From Inonotus obliquus (Eukaryota; Basidiomycota; Agaricomycetes; Hymenochaetales; Hymenochaetaceae): a stretch of DNA of 64,000 bases. Positions 11,405 through 21,423 of the stretch are shown here, piece after piece. The position numbers were made by a program, and so were the translations under genes. Position 1 is the first letter of the stretch. Every line of letters begins with the position of its first letter. Where the stretch lies: assembly GCA_032164295.1 (NCBI GenBank), contig JAJHTX010000009.1, positions 124,001-188,000 on the forward strand. Direction: 5' to 3'. The notes under the pieces are model-generated. The model was not told where the DNA came from and made no database searches. It saw only the letters and a list, made by a program, of their open reading frames with translations.

Positions 11405-12661
11405 TTGTCTCGGTATTTCGGTACCGGACGCGATCTCGCACATTTAGCGAGCAGCGTCATCTCTTATGCTAAGAATTCGATTTCTGATAAATGCCAAGCA
11501 GACTCCACCACGGGGTCTACGGAAATTGTTACGAGCAGCGCCATTTCTTACATTAAGAAGAAAGCACTCCATATGGACCACGGGACTTTGGTCCTCGACA
11601 ACGGACTAAAAACACTTCTGGACCCGATGCACTTGGGTGATGAGTCCTTCCTCCATCAAACGGACTCAAACTTTCCCGAATTCTGGAAAATGCTTTGTTT
11701 TGGCAGATCCGAGGAAGAATTGGTTTATGTTGATCCAAGTGACAGGAAGGAGACTTCGAAGAAGTATAACTGGCCGAGTGATTTTGTTTGGAAGCAATGG
11801 AAACTTCACATGTTATTCTTCTTGACGAAACTTGACAGAGAACTGAAACGATCAGGCAATTATCTTCCGAATGAAGAGAACATCACCTCTGGCGCTGGCG
11901 ACACTGACAAGAAGAAGAACTTCAAGCTTTCGCGTGGTCTGGACGCCTTAAAGAAGATTATGAACATAACACCCAAAGTCGAAGCTGAAGGATCTCCGAC
12001 AGTATCTCGTGTAGATAGAAAACGGAAGCCGAAGAAGTCGAGTGCTGTCCCGGATGAGGCGGATACTGTCCCAATCGAATCGGTTACTGTCACAGCAGAG
12101 GAAGCGATGGATGACTGCGCATTTGCTCTCTACCTCCTGTCGGATAAAACACTGCTCAGATGTCTTATTGCCGCCCCCTTTCCGATAAAGGAGGAAGGGA
12201 ACAGGCATGCACATCCCACTATGTTCGATAGCGATTTGCAAGCACCTGATGTGCACGCCACCTTCAGTAGGAAGTTGGGCTACCGCAGCGGCTTTCCCGA
12301 GAACCGGCAACATGTTGAAGCTATTCAAAGCGCCTTGGCCTACTTTGCGGCGAACCGAGGTTTTAAAGAGTACAAGGAGGACTATTTTGCCGCTGTAGTT
12401 CCTCAGAGCCTGGCAGGTGATATTGATTTGGGTTCATCTGGAGATGGCAAGGGCAAGGAGGTGATAGTTCCTGAGGAGCCGGCAGATGAAAGTAATTTGG
12501 GTTCATTCGGAGGTGGTGGCAAGGTGGTGAGATTTGTGTTAGGACGGACGAGGTGGCAGTGCACGTTCGAGGCCTGTTCTCACGAAGGTCGTATGGTGGC
12601 AACCTCTACTGCGTCTTGGGGAGAGTACACAGTCGTCGGCGACGTACGTCTAAGGGGATAA
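11405..12661 (+). CDS. Unrecognised 360-420 residue protein
   Basis: Long uninterrupted frame. The first ATG is at 11573 (362 residues), but the frame is open back to 11405, and its upstream codons are preserved in the relic at 10165, so the true start may lie upstream or in another exon. Features include a Trp-rich patch (about 11780-11805, WPSDFVWKQWKLHML), a Lys-rich nuclear-signal-like stretch DRKRKPKKSS (about 12016-12045), and an alpha-helical segment EEAMDDCAFALYLLSDKTLLR. The C-terminal tail is Gly/Glu-rich with a short internal repeat (DLGSSGDGKGK / NLGSFGGGGK). No known domain was recognised. It lies between LTR-like copies B and C, so it could be lineage-specific or transposon cargo. 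Confidence 0.5.
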   Translation: MSRYFGTGRDLAHLASSVISYAKNSISDKCQADSTTGSTEIVTSSAISYIKKKALHMDHGTLVLDNGLKTLLDPMHLGDESFLHQTDSNFPEFWKMLCFGRSEEELVYVDPSDRKETSKKYNWPSDFVWKQWKLHMLFFLTKLDRELKRSGNYLPNEENITSGAGDTDKKKNFKLSRGLDALKKIMNITPKVEAEGSPTVSRVDRKRKPKKSSAVPDEADTVPIESVTVTAEEAMDDCAFALYLLSDKTLLRCLIAAPFPIKEEGNRHAHPTMFDSDLQAPDVHATFSRKLGYRSGFPENRQHVEAIQSALAYFAANRGFKEYKEDYFAAVVPQSLAGDIDLGSSGDGKGKEVIVPEEPADESNLGSFGGGGKVVRFVLGRTRWQCTFEACSHEGRMVATSTASWGEYTVVGDVRLRG

Positions 12662-12679
12662 GCCTTGAGTAATGCACGC

Positions 12680-13094
12680 GTCTAGGAACAGTATACGACT
12701 AAGACGTCGTGGTGGTAAGTAGATTGAATAAACTAAGTAAGTACAAGAGAGGAATACCTAAGACGTCGTGGTGGTAAGTAGAAGAGTCGAGTGGGGAAGA
12801 CGAGACAAGATCTATCTACTTATATACACATGAGACGTGGGAAGGTATTACTCTAAGAAGGTGCTGCGCAGCAGCATAACAATATAGACCAACAAATAAC
12901 GGGGCCCGACGAGTAAGCAAGAATGAGTAAGGGTGAGTAAGCGTCATCGGGTTGGGGCGGAATTAGTAATGCAGTATTAGTAATATATCGGGATGGGGCG
13001 GAGGGAGTCATAAGGTATTAGTAATGAAAGGAACTTAGTAATATAATGGGATATGAAAAATAAGAAAGGACAAAAAAGGAAAAGTGTTCTTACA
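12680..13094 (-). repeat. LTR-like repeat, copy C with TATA-bearing arm
   Basis: The core 12846-13094 matches copy B. Downstream on the minus strand it continues with GTGTATATAAG (about 12825) and then two copies of CTACTTACCACCACGACGTC about 50 bp apart. That layout, TATA box followed by a paired 20-bp repeat, parallels copy A although the repeat sequence differs. It is probably a solo LTR or a related promoter-bearing repeat. Boundaries on the left are not certain. Confidence 0.55.
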
Positions 13095-13458
13095 ATTTGA
13101 TTAGCCAGGTGGGACACTGAGCTAATCCTTCAACGTACACTCGAATTATGCTTTACCTTGTTGCTTCTTCATGTTACTGCTTTTTAAATTTCGGTGAGGG
13201 GGCTTTTGACTTCTCTTACGTCCTACCCTGTCATGTATTTTCCATTGAAATTGGAACTTGTATGAATGCAAACGGTTCATATATTGGTGAAAGCTCGATA
13301 ATATATTCATTGTTGTCGGTACAAGAATTTGCAATTTGTATTTTTGCGATATACGGAGAGAAATGACTATGCACCATCTAAGATATCCGCAATGGGTGTA
13401 TGAAAGGATTGTGCTGAAATTTTGATTCGATTAGGAACGCCGATCGAAACTACCCCGG

Positions 13459-14235
13459 ATGGGACCGGTTAATTTCACTGGCCGGAGACGATCAGGATCG
13501 ACAGCGAGAAGCGGAGAACACGCGAATCTAATACAATCCGAAGCCGACGATCAAGAAGCATCGGCTAGCAACGCTAATCCCGACAATCACACTAAACCTT
13601 CGCAAACGATGCAGCAAGTACAGCAACCTCCAACGGCTTGCTATAAATGCAGAAGAGTGCGACAGATCATCGAAGACCTACACAAGATAATACTACGGGA
13701 GGCAACGGGCATGTTGACGTATCATGTGTCCAGCAAACGAGCAACAGCTTATCGAGAATACCACAATCCCCCGGAGGTCGTTCGAAATCGCACGAGGTCA
13801 ACAATAGCAATGGATACGGCAATAGGCATGCAACCAAAGACGCACTAGACAATAGTAGGAATCCACGATATATTAGCACTCGAGTGCCCAAGCACATTCG
13901 TGGAGATCAGTGCAGACTATGTTACGAACCGCCGCTCACCAATAACAGCGGCATGGGTTGCAAACACACTCAGGGAACTATGGGCATACTGCAAAGCTAT
14001 TCGACTACAAGGAGACCTATACCTAGGCTGGAGAATACCTTCGAACGATACTCGACGAAGTGTACGGCTACTCATCGCCATAGGCACATACGTTAAACCA
14101 CCTTGGTTTCCCCACGATGATATCCGATGTCGAATCACACTTGACGGCCCCGAACAAGAGTCCCGAGGCGACAAGCAAATCACAGCCTTCATAGCCCCAG
14201 ATGCTATACAACGGAACCCCGACGGAATTCCTTAA
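13459..14235 (+). pseudogene. Unrecognised ORF broken by one in-frame TAG
   Basis: The frame opens at ATG 13459 (MGPVNFTGRRRSGSTARSG) and runs 258 codons to TAA at 14233-14235, apart from a single TAG at 13846-13848. Before the stop it is basic and low in hydrophobics, with CYKCRR. After it the sequence looks like a folded domain (TAAWVANTLRELWAY, DLYLGWRIP). A spliced gene, a retroelement gag relic and chance are all possible. The next open frame (14201-14494) is low-complexity, with an ACTC microsatellite at about 14315-14340. Confidence 0.35.
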
Positions 14236-14960
14236 ATGCACGAGCAACTGCGGACGAGCGAACTTTAACTACGGCGCAGCCATGCAAAACCAATGGCATA
14301 CGAACACGCATTCAATGACTCACTCACTGACTCACTCTATGCACAGGGCGCAGCACAAGGCCGACCCCGAGCATAGGTTTCAATTCAGTTCAAGTCAAGA
14401 TGAGTCAACGCCGAGTCATCGCCTTGCGCAGGGCGCAGTCGATGAGTCAATCCGCAGTAGAACAATGGAATTACCAGACGAGTTTGGAAGCTAGAATAAC
14501 GAATCAGATCGAGAGTAGGAACTACGGAGCGTAGGAAGTGGTCCGTCCACAACATGAGGAAAAGGTATAAATAGTTGTAGACTTAGACCGTAGCTCCCCA
14601 TCTTTCTTTCGATCGTCTTGTCCATCGAGTCCTCTTAGGCATCTAGCTTCTAATCTGAAGACCACCTAATCTGCTTAACCTCTCTTACTCTACGGCGTGG
14701 AACGATTGATTAGTCGTCCACCGACTAGAGAAGCTTGCGAACGGCAACCTACCTGTGTTTAACTGGGTACTTGTCCTACTAGCCTGTCAACGAGGTTGAG
14801 GCCCGACTTGATTAGTTAAACGAAAACGTCTGAGGCAACACTTAGTATACTTGGGAATCTGCCCTGCTTGTGAAAACCGAGTAGGCTCCGGAAACTCTTA
14901 GAAAAGCATCGCCGAACCCGTAACACTGAGAGGAGACCGTCCTATTGTGGTTACTGTATA
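14236..14960. other. Intergenic or possible LTR-type sequence
   Basis: No supported gene. A TATA-like GGTATAAATAG lies at about 14563-14574, followed by a pyrimidine-rich leader (TCTTTCTTTCGATCGTC). This could be a retroelement promoter, but no second copy is present in the window. Confidence 0.3.
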
Positions 14961-14966
14961 GTCCCT

Positions 14967-16146
14967 TTAGGGCGAGCGTTTTCTAACAGTGTAGAAGGCG
15001 CAACAGTCTTGAGCACTGATTGACATGACTTCTCCATACAGCTGTAAGATGACTGCATCAATCTCTTCATGTGTCCAACGCACATTTCGAAGACGAGCTT
15101 TCAACAGGGAAAAGGAAAGCTCAATTGGGTTGAAATCCGGTGAGTATGTCGGAAGGAATTCAACCTTCATTTCTCTAAACCTCGACGGATTAAAAGAAGT
15201 TGGTGGAAGTGTGATAAATGCACCTGGATTCAATAAGTTCCTGAACCATTGACACCTTGTGGATTGTGCAATTGTCCATGACAATCATAGAATTGTGTGC
15301 TGGCCACGGATTCATATGCTCCAACAGGGCGGCAATGAAATCATAGAACAATGCTGAATTGAAGGACCCTTCCACAATTGTGCAATAGATCATACCATCC
15401 ATTGTAATTGCAGGAAGAATAGAATATCTGAGAGGATTGAGATGTATCCCACCTGGAGAGTGGGTGCAGGACGTACCGTTTACCCTTCAGAAACACCTGT
15501 TTGCGAATTGCTTGATGGCCCTCTAAAGCCCATGCTTTACCCCGCAGGTAGGTACGCCTGTCGCATGCACTCTTGTCCACGAATACCAGCTGATCTGCCA
15601 AGTACTGGGAGGCCATTTTGAGCCAATACTGCAACTGTTTGGTTTCACTGCATTCCAGCGCTTCCTTGCTGATCTGTTATCGATAAGATGTGAATCATAA
15701 ATCCACAACAGACAACCCGAAATCCACACCTCTTTCAGAGTAAATCCTGCTCGCTTCAATGTTTGTTCTATTGTTTGTGTTGAAGCCTCCTTGCCTTGAA
15801 TGTGCAGGAGCATGTCTTTCAGTTCAGCAAGATAAGAATCACGTTGCTGTTCTATTGAGTCCAAAATAAACTGTGGTGCATCACTCAGCCAGCAAAGATG
15901 AAAATGGATTTGGAGCGGAGGGAAACTCACGTTTGTATCTACATAGGACAACATCCTTGGCCGACCATGCTGCTGGGTGGGTTGCCTGACTTTCCCTGTC
16001 TCTTTGTGCTGCTGTATCACATTGTTGACCGTGGATTTTGAAACGCCCGTGAACCAAGATATATCTTGAACCAAAAAGCTTCTCCTTGAGTGCATACATA
16101 TGAGCATGACCTGTGCATCTGGTGATAGCGGCTTTCTGCGTGTCAT
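14967..16146 (-). mobile_element. Tc1/mariner-type transposase gene, spliced, apparently intact
   Basis: With four introns of about 50-80 nt removed, the minus strand reads as one protein of roughly 340 residues, the usual size for the family. It has an N-terminal helix-turn-helix (ISWFTGVSKSTVNNVI) and a basic linker with GRPR. A DDE_3 catalytic core follows, with the first Asp in LVFVDKSACD, the second in MIVMDNCTIHK and the Glu in YSPDFNPIELSF. Introns end at YVDTN, TLKE, GKR and ELIES, all with GT..AG edges and phase preserved. The start is the ATG of MTRRKPLSP. A likely end of the element, TACTGTATAGTCCC, lies about 12 bp beyond the stop (from about 14955), but I found no matching inverted copy 5' of the gene. 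Confidence 0.8.
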
Positions 16147-16210
16147 AGAGATGTGACGGAGCGTGGTTGAGAGAGGAGGTTGGCTGCGCACACACGATTA
16201 CAAAAGCCAA

Positions 16211-16810
16211 GGCGGCGAGGTGCTTGTGCTGGCCAGTAATAGACTCATGTACTGTATCTATTCACCTCGACAGTTACAATCGATGTGTACCCCATCTTAC
16301 AGCCCTCATCAATGGATGGCCCTGGAATAAATAACTAGAATTTAACCGACGAAATGTGTGAGTTATTGTAGATGCACTGCTAAGGGGGTGAGAGTTTTGA
16401 AAGTGAGCATGCTGGGATGTTGCCCTACTCTATCACGAAGGGCACCTCCTTTCGCCGCAAAAACTCGGTCATGGGTACCTCTTATACTGGCGCAGGCTAC
16501 GTCACCTGAATTAGATTTTTACATGAAGTGTTGTAAGAGCTATGATTTTTGCACTCCCTGAGGGAGGAGGTGAGGCACTGACTTGGCGATGTTGTCTGAC
16601 CTCTTCTGTTGTGTAAGCACCGCATTTCCCATACATTCTTACATCGTTAGAAGCGCAATTTCGAGTACTTTTTTTACGTGGTTAAATTGTGTCTCAATGT
16701 GCAGTATGGATTGAGAAATTGGGCCGTTTGTTGTGTTTTTGGCATTTTTGGCATTTTTGAGGATGACGCGCGTCAAAATTCACGTGTCCAAATTCTTATG
16801 GAATTCCCTG
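16211..16810. other. Intergenic, no supported gene
   Basis: No coding signal or repeat was found between the transposase gene and the first nuclease-kinase gene. The open frame that precedes 16891 lacks an ATG and has no counterpart in the paralogues. Confidence 0.4.
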
Positions 16811-16830
16811 TATTACCTCAGCAAAATCAC
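16811..16830 (+). promoter_or_regulatory. Conserved motif upstream of nuclease-kinase copy 1
   Basis: TATTACCTCAGCAAAATCAC, 80 bp before the start codon. Close matches lie 52 bp and 76 bp upstream of copies 2 and 3, while the surrounding sequence is far less alike. It is either a shared promoter or leader element or simply the least eroded part of the duplication. Confidence 0.45.
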
Positions 16831-16890
16831 CAACTCCTTTTGATTTGGCATTCTTCAGCGGCCAATAACTCACCCGATCAGCCACGAAGC

Positions 16891-18826
16891 ATGACCACGT
16901 TCAAAGAGTACCTCAAAGAGAAAGCCTTGTTCTTCTCACCTCAGCCTGAGGGCGACAACACGAGTTGTACAGACGTTAGCAACGTCGAAGCCAATCGACT
17001 GGACAGACGCTGGAAACCGGTGGCTGCGTGGCTCGACAATCAGATGGTCGAATCTCTACTGACGACGGTGGATAATTATCTCGAAGACCGTCCGTTGCCG
17101 GTCGAACAGAGCGAACTCGACTGTATGTTTCAGCCAAGGATAGATAAGGATGGCAGGTCTGCTGTCTGGATAAAAAATTTCAATGAGGCACACGTGAGCT
17201 ACTTCATCCACGGCGCTGGAAGATGTTACTGACTTTACTATGCAAACAAGGCTCGCTCCATGGTGTCTCAGGGCGCTTTAGCGGCGTTATGGCAAGTCAT
17301 GGAGGGCCTTGGACTTCCTCTCAGCGTGGATCTCGACGTCGTGCCACCAGCATCTGACTTTGCGTCTAAAGTGGATTTTGCTCTTACAACAGGCGAGGGA
17401 AAGAAGGTCCTGGTCGAGATAAAATCCACAAGTGTTTTGGACAACGCTCTTCACATTTTGCAGCTGCGCGGGTTCCGTATAAATCTAAGGAGCCAGTTAG
17501 ATATGGGCGTAAGGGTAATAAACAAAGTCCGACTTTCACACTTCATCGTACCACATGTGGATGACACTGATGGTATGCGTGTAGATATGCTTGTATATGG
17601 CATCGCACCGAGTGCATTGGGCCGCGTTGACATCACATGAAAAATGGGTTTTCTTTCGTCTTCATCCCAAAACCGATGAAAATGATCCATATGTTTCATT
17701 TTCTACCGTCGAAAGACAGGAGAACAACACTCGACCGTTCCGCGCATTACTTGGCATGCTGATTGCAACCACACTTCAGCTCGATGTTAAGTCACAGGTG
17801 GATAAAACCGTGCTAGTTACGATACCGGAAGATGACGTTGGTGCTGATGAAAAGGATGAACCTGAAGTCGACCCTAATGAAGACAAGAGTGGGGCATACA
17901 GGGCAAGCAGCAAAGGCGGCGATAGAGCTGAGAAGCCTGTCACGCGGTCTGCTGGTCGGGGTGCGCTGATGCAAACAACCGAGTCACCTAATCTTCTGGT
18001 GAGTCAGCCATGGTGAGAACGATTCATTGCTACGTTACTGACATGTGGCGTGCAGATCGGCTGGTCCCACGATGTCGTGAAGGACTCTTTGTGGCTTGCA
18101 TTAGACGAGGTCGGCAATACTGGCCAGGAATTATCCCTTGGCACTGGCACGGTCCGACTTTTCCTACGGCGCATGATAGGATCAGGTCTGACAGGTGTTG
18201 TGTATGAAGCGACCTCTGCTATCGACGACCACGGCAGGTCGTCAAGCTACGCGATAAAGACGTTAGCTAAGGGTAGCATTAAAGATGAGGAACTCTCCGT
18301 CAAGCATTTCCGGAAGGAATTCAGAGTCTATTGTGAGATTGAACGGGCAAAGCGGAACGGCGAGATACTTCCATATGTCACACCATGCTGTTATGGGTTC
18401 TATGAATCGGACAGCATGATGGCTTTGGTTATGGATTATGAAGGAAAGGCACTGACAGATGTGGAGTGGAGGGCTTTGTCGCGTCGTGACAAGTAAGAAT
18501 ATCCATTCTTCAATTTATCTTGCGCTAATGCAAGAACCATAGAGCCCAAATATTAGAGCTGATAGCGGCGCTCCACAAGATCGGGATCGTGCATAACGAT
18601 ATCGAGGCACGGAATATTGTCCGCGGTCCTTCTGGCTCGTTCAAGATCATCGACTTTGCGATGTCGTCTTTTCATCAATGCACTGGCATCAAAGAGGTTA
18701 GTATCTTGAAACTACCGATATGACAATGGTTCACCTTCTCTACAGGTACCTTGGTATAAGGGATCTCGTCACAACGAATGTGCAGAACTGAGGTATATGT
18801 GGGACCAACTCAGCGCCGAGAGATGA
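16891..18826 (+). CDS. PD-(D/E)XK-like nuclease plus kinase-like fusion protein, copy 1
   Basis: Six exons: 16891-17193, 17251-17508, 17585-17998, 18056-18492, 18543-18696 and 18746-18826. They join to 549 in-frame codons (548 residues). Apparent stops at 17230 and elsewhere fall inside introns that have CTGAC-type branch sites. Residues 1-101 are a family-specific head (FKEYLKEKALFFSPQPEGD). Around 130-150 a VDFAL...KKVLVEIKS pattern matches the D...ExK core of PD-(D/E)XK nucleases. After an acidic linker the kinase-like part has a glycine loop (IGSGLTGVVYEA), the VAIK-type lysine (YAIKTL), the catalytic loop HNDIEARNI and IDFAMSS. HND replaces HRD and DFA replaces DFG, so catalysis is uncertain. 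The layout recalls C-terminal regions of Crinkler-type effectors. No signal peptide was seen. Confidence 0.8.
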
Positions 18827-19078
18827 TTGGACGGTACGGCGCAAAGTTATCTCATTAACTTCCTTTCAGTGGCTTAATTGCTAGTAGAATCGAGCCCTGT
18901 ATCATGGCTCTTGGGGATGGCATAGAAAATGTTAAAGTGGGTGCTGTTAGAGAGATTGCAATTATTTTGGGCTCGGACTCGTCTTGTTACAAGTACACTG
19001 TATTATGTACAACTAGATACGCACCTTTTTATGATCAAATCATCATTCCTCTTGATCAATGAAGTCCTGAAATGGCTA
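18827..19078. other. Intergenic between copy 1 and its DUF7330 neighbour, left part
   Basis: Contains the 3' flank shared with copy 2 (GGACGGTACGGCGC..., and CTCTTGGGGATGGCATAG matching CTCTTGGGATGGCATAG at about 23370), which shows the duplication extends past the coding region. No gene. Confidence 0.5.
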
Positions 19079-19356
19079 CTGTACTCCGGTGTGAGTAGGC
19101 AACCGTAACGCGTAACACGCGGTCGGTTGCGTCGCTTCAGTAACGTGTAACACAATGACGGTTGCATGAGTTTCGAGCATTAAATATTACTTTGCGTGTG
19201 GCCTCTCGGCCCGGTACACACAAACGCCACAAGATGATGTCCTTTGGTTGCTTGTTCGGTGGCCTGTAACGCATAACACCGGTGTGGTTGCATCAATTTG
19301 AAGCGACGCGAATGTAACGCTTCCCAAGGAGGTTGCCTACTCACACCGGAGTACAG
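19079..19356. mobile_element. MITE, 278 bp, TA target duplication
   Basis: Perfect 26-bp terminal inverted repeats: CTGTACTCCGGTGTGAGTAG... at 19079 and its reverse complement ending ...CCGGAGTACAG at 19356. TA flanks lie at 19077-19078 and 19357-19358. Inside are three direct, diverged copies of a roughly 30-bp unit, GTAACGYGTAACAC followed by GGTTGC, at about 19105, 19140 and 19266. It has no ORF. It is absent from the equivalent place in the second duplication unit, so it inserted after, or was lost since, the duplication. Confidence 0.85.
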
Positions 19357-20213
19357 TATAGTAATATGTCAAGGAGTGCTTCTCACGGTATTGTAAATAC
19401 ACAGGGCATAAGACGCGGACATACATATTCAGAACGAAGCAATGCTATGTCCGAAGCGAATCGAATGGCTCCTCCTTCGTGCAGCGAACCTTGGGTGCAA
19501 GTGCATTAATAGAAATACCATTCCTAACCGTAGGGTGGTCACTACTAATGTCGGTTTATACAAGGTGATTAGCAACTCCCGCTCAGGATGTCTTGCGGGT
19601 AGCTCATTCATGATGTTTTGCAGGCGGTTGATCATACGGTCCAAACGGACAGGAAGTTTGTCCACCTAGTACTTTCAATAGGAAGACGCCTTCGGATTTG
19701 TCCGCGAGCGGGAGACTCTTAGAGACAAGATGTTCAGTCTTCAGTAGTCGATCGAGGGTCTTCTGAAGCAGACTGCAGGATGCTGCATGTTCGTAAGCCC
19801 GTATGCACGGCGTGGATTCTTCGGCAATCAGTCTCTCTATCAATAGCCAATATGATCTAGGACGGATGCTGGGACATCGGCGCGATGGTGAAGATCGACG
19901 AGTCTGAGGCTGTCAAGAACCAAATTGATTCTGCGATTTTCCACACCACCGTGTGCCACAGAGATCCATTCATCTTGTTCTGAAGTTGACTGAAATTCAT
20001 TGCATCCTATATCAATATTACATCACAAACTAGGAACGCTTTTCAGTGATGCATCCGATAGAATATAAAGCCAAAATAGCGTTGCAAAGATGGGATATCC
20101 TTATCACGGCTAGCAGTATCTTCAAACCAAACTGTAAAGGCACTGTCATCCAATAATAGAGTGTCAGCGGGATAGATGATTATTTTGGTCAATAACACAC
20201 CCATTAATACAAA
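19357..20213. other. Intergenic, duplicated, no supported gene
   Basis: Matches 23430-23898 of the second unit in several blocks (for example the AAGTGCATTRATAGA block and CACGGCTAGCAGTATC). No coding signal stands out on either strand. Open frames here are short and are not kept between the two copies. Confidence 0.45.
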
Positions 20214-21195
20214 TCAGACCGATGCAAACCATTTACGGAAGAATCCCCCACTGTTTCTCGAGCAATTGTCCATGGTCTCGTCAACGAAGGACAGTTTTAT
20301 TGCACCATGGACAGTCGAGATTTCGGCCATCGACCCCGTCCATTTCTGCTTATTCGCTGCGTCACGGGAAATTCAAGATTATTACCACAAATGTAAGTTG
20401 GAATGCCTACTCACTGTATCCTGCATCCCTATAGTCGCCGAGGAAGCACTTTCGTGTCCCAGATTCTTCGCTAAACAACACTAATCGCTCTTCGATTGGC
20501 TTGGATAGTGTTACAGAACCGTACACAGTGGATAGGATGACTGGTCCGATGAAGTTCTGAGGCAATGAAACTGAAGCGCTCCCATGCCTGGAACTGACGT
20601 TCAACTGAAAAGGACGATCGGTGTGTGAGCGCTTGGAAAAAGTTAGTTTTGTACAATCGTATTAACGAGAAACAACCTTGCCAGTTTTACAGTGGCGGAG
20701 CCATTCGTTGAGCGCAATTCAAGCTCGGCTCTCCTCCGTCGTTCAACCTGACTAACATCCTCTTCATAATCAATCAACCATATTTCCGCATTGACGCTAC
20801 CGTTTGTGGTTTGAAGCTCGAGATTCTTCCTCGATCCTTCAAGTTCTGAAGCTGGATATTCCTCATTGTGCACATTGTCCATTTCTAACAACTCATCCGG
20901 AACGGAGAGTCCAGGATCAATGATGAATTTGCCTTTGATGGCATTATTCGTACGTCTGATTCTGGTAAGGTTGGTAGGGCGGATATCTGGTAGAGTCACG
21001 GATAATGTGTTTGCTGAAGTTGGCCATGAATCACTCGAAGTCGAGGATGTGGCCACGGGTTCGTATGGTGGCGGAGCGTTGCTTGTTTGGTTGGGCTTTC
21101 CAGATGACTATCAGCACCCTGCGTCCAATACCAGACTGATGACCTACCGCCGAAGCACTCAATTCACTGTACTCCTTCTCTCCTACAATGAGCAT
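20214..21195 (-). CDS. DUF7330-like protein, copy 1
   Basis: Four exons on the minus strand. The start is ATG at 21195 (MLIVGEKEYSELSAS), kept in copy 2. The first intron ends just before a segment with an APPPYEP motif, a PPxY-type ligand of WW domains. The body shows the repeated beta-strand pattern typical of this basidiomycete family: GKFIIDPGLSVPDELL, NLELQTTNGSVNAEIWLID, VSLPQNFIGPVIL, and FSEESGTRKCFLGDYRDAGY. It ends with IKLSFVDE and FFRKWFASV-stop. The repeated NGSVxAxIWL-like strands suggest a beta-helix or sandwich. Function is unknown. It is tail-to-tail with nuclease-kinase copy 1 and head-to-head with copy 2, 229 bp away. Confidence 0.75.
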
Positions 21196-21371
21196 TCTGA
21201 ATGTTGCGTGGTGGTTTGTGGTACGAAGCGAGGAGATGTTTCGCTTGGACTGTGGTTGTGGGTCAGATTTGAAGGTAACTGCGTACAGACTGCGGATGCA
21301 GACTTCGCTCGGTGAGAACCGCGACCATGTGTAGACTCTGGGTGCTGATCTGTTCCTGGCTGGGTACTATG

Positions 21372-21390
21372 TATTACCTCAGCAAGATCA
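21372..21390 (+). promoter_or_regulatory. Conserved motif upstream of nuclease-kinase copy 2
   Basis: TATTACCTCAGCAAGATCA, 52 bp before the start, within the 229-bp divergent space shared with DUF7330 copy 1. It matches the motif at 16811. Confidence 0.45.
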
Positions 21391-21423
21391 TGAATGTCTC
21401 CGATTCTCCTGCTTTAGTTTATC

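Noticed and set aside
16246..16256. TACTGTATC as the second end of the Tc1-type element
   Set aside because: It is in the same orientation as the left end, not inverted, and matches for only eight bases.
17230..17232. In-frame TGA splitting nuclease-kinase copy 1 (and the same in copy 2)
   Set aside because: It lies inside a 57-nt intron with a GTGAGC donor, a TTACTGAC branch site and a CAAG acceptor. Copy 3 has the same intron with a different interior.
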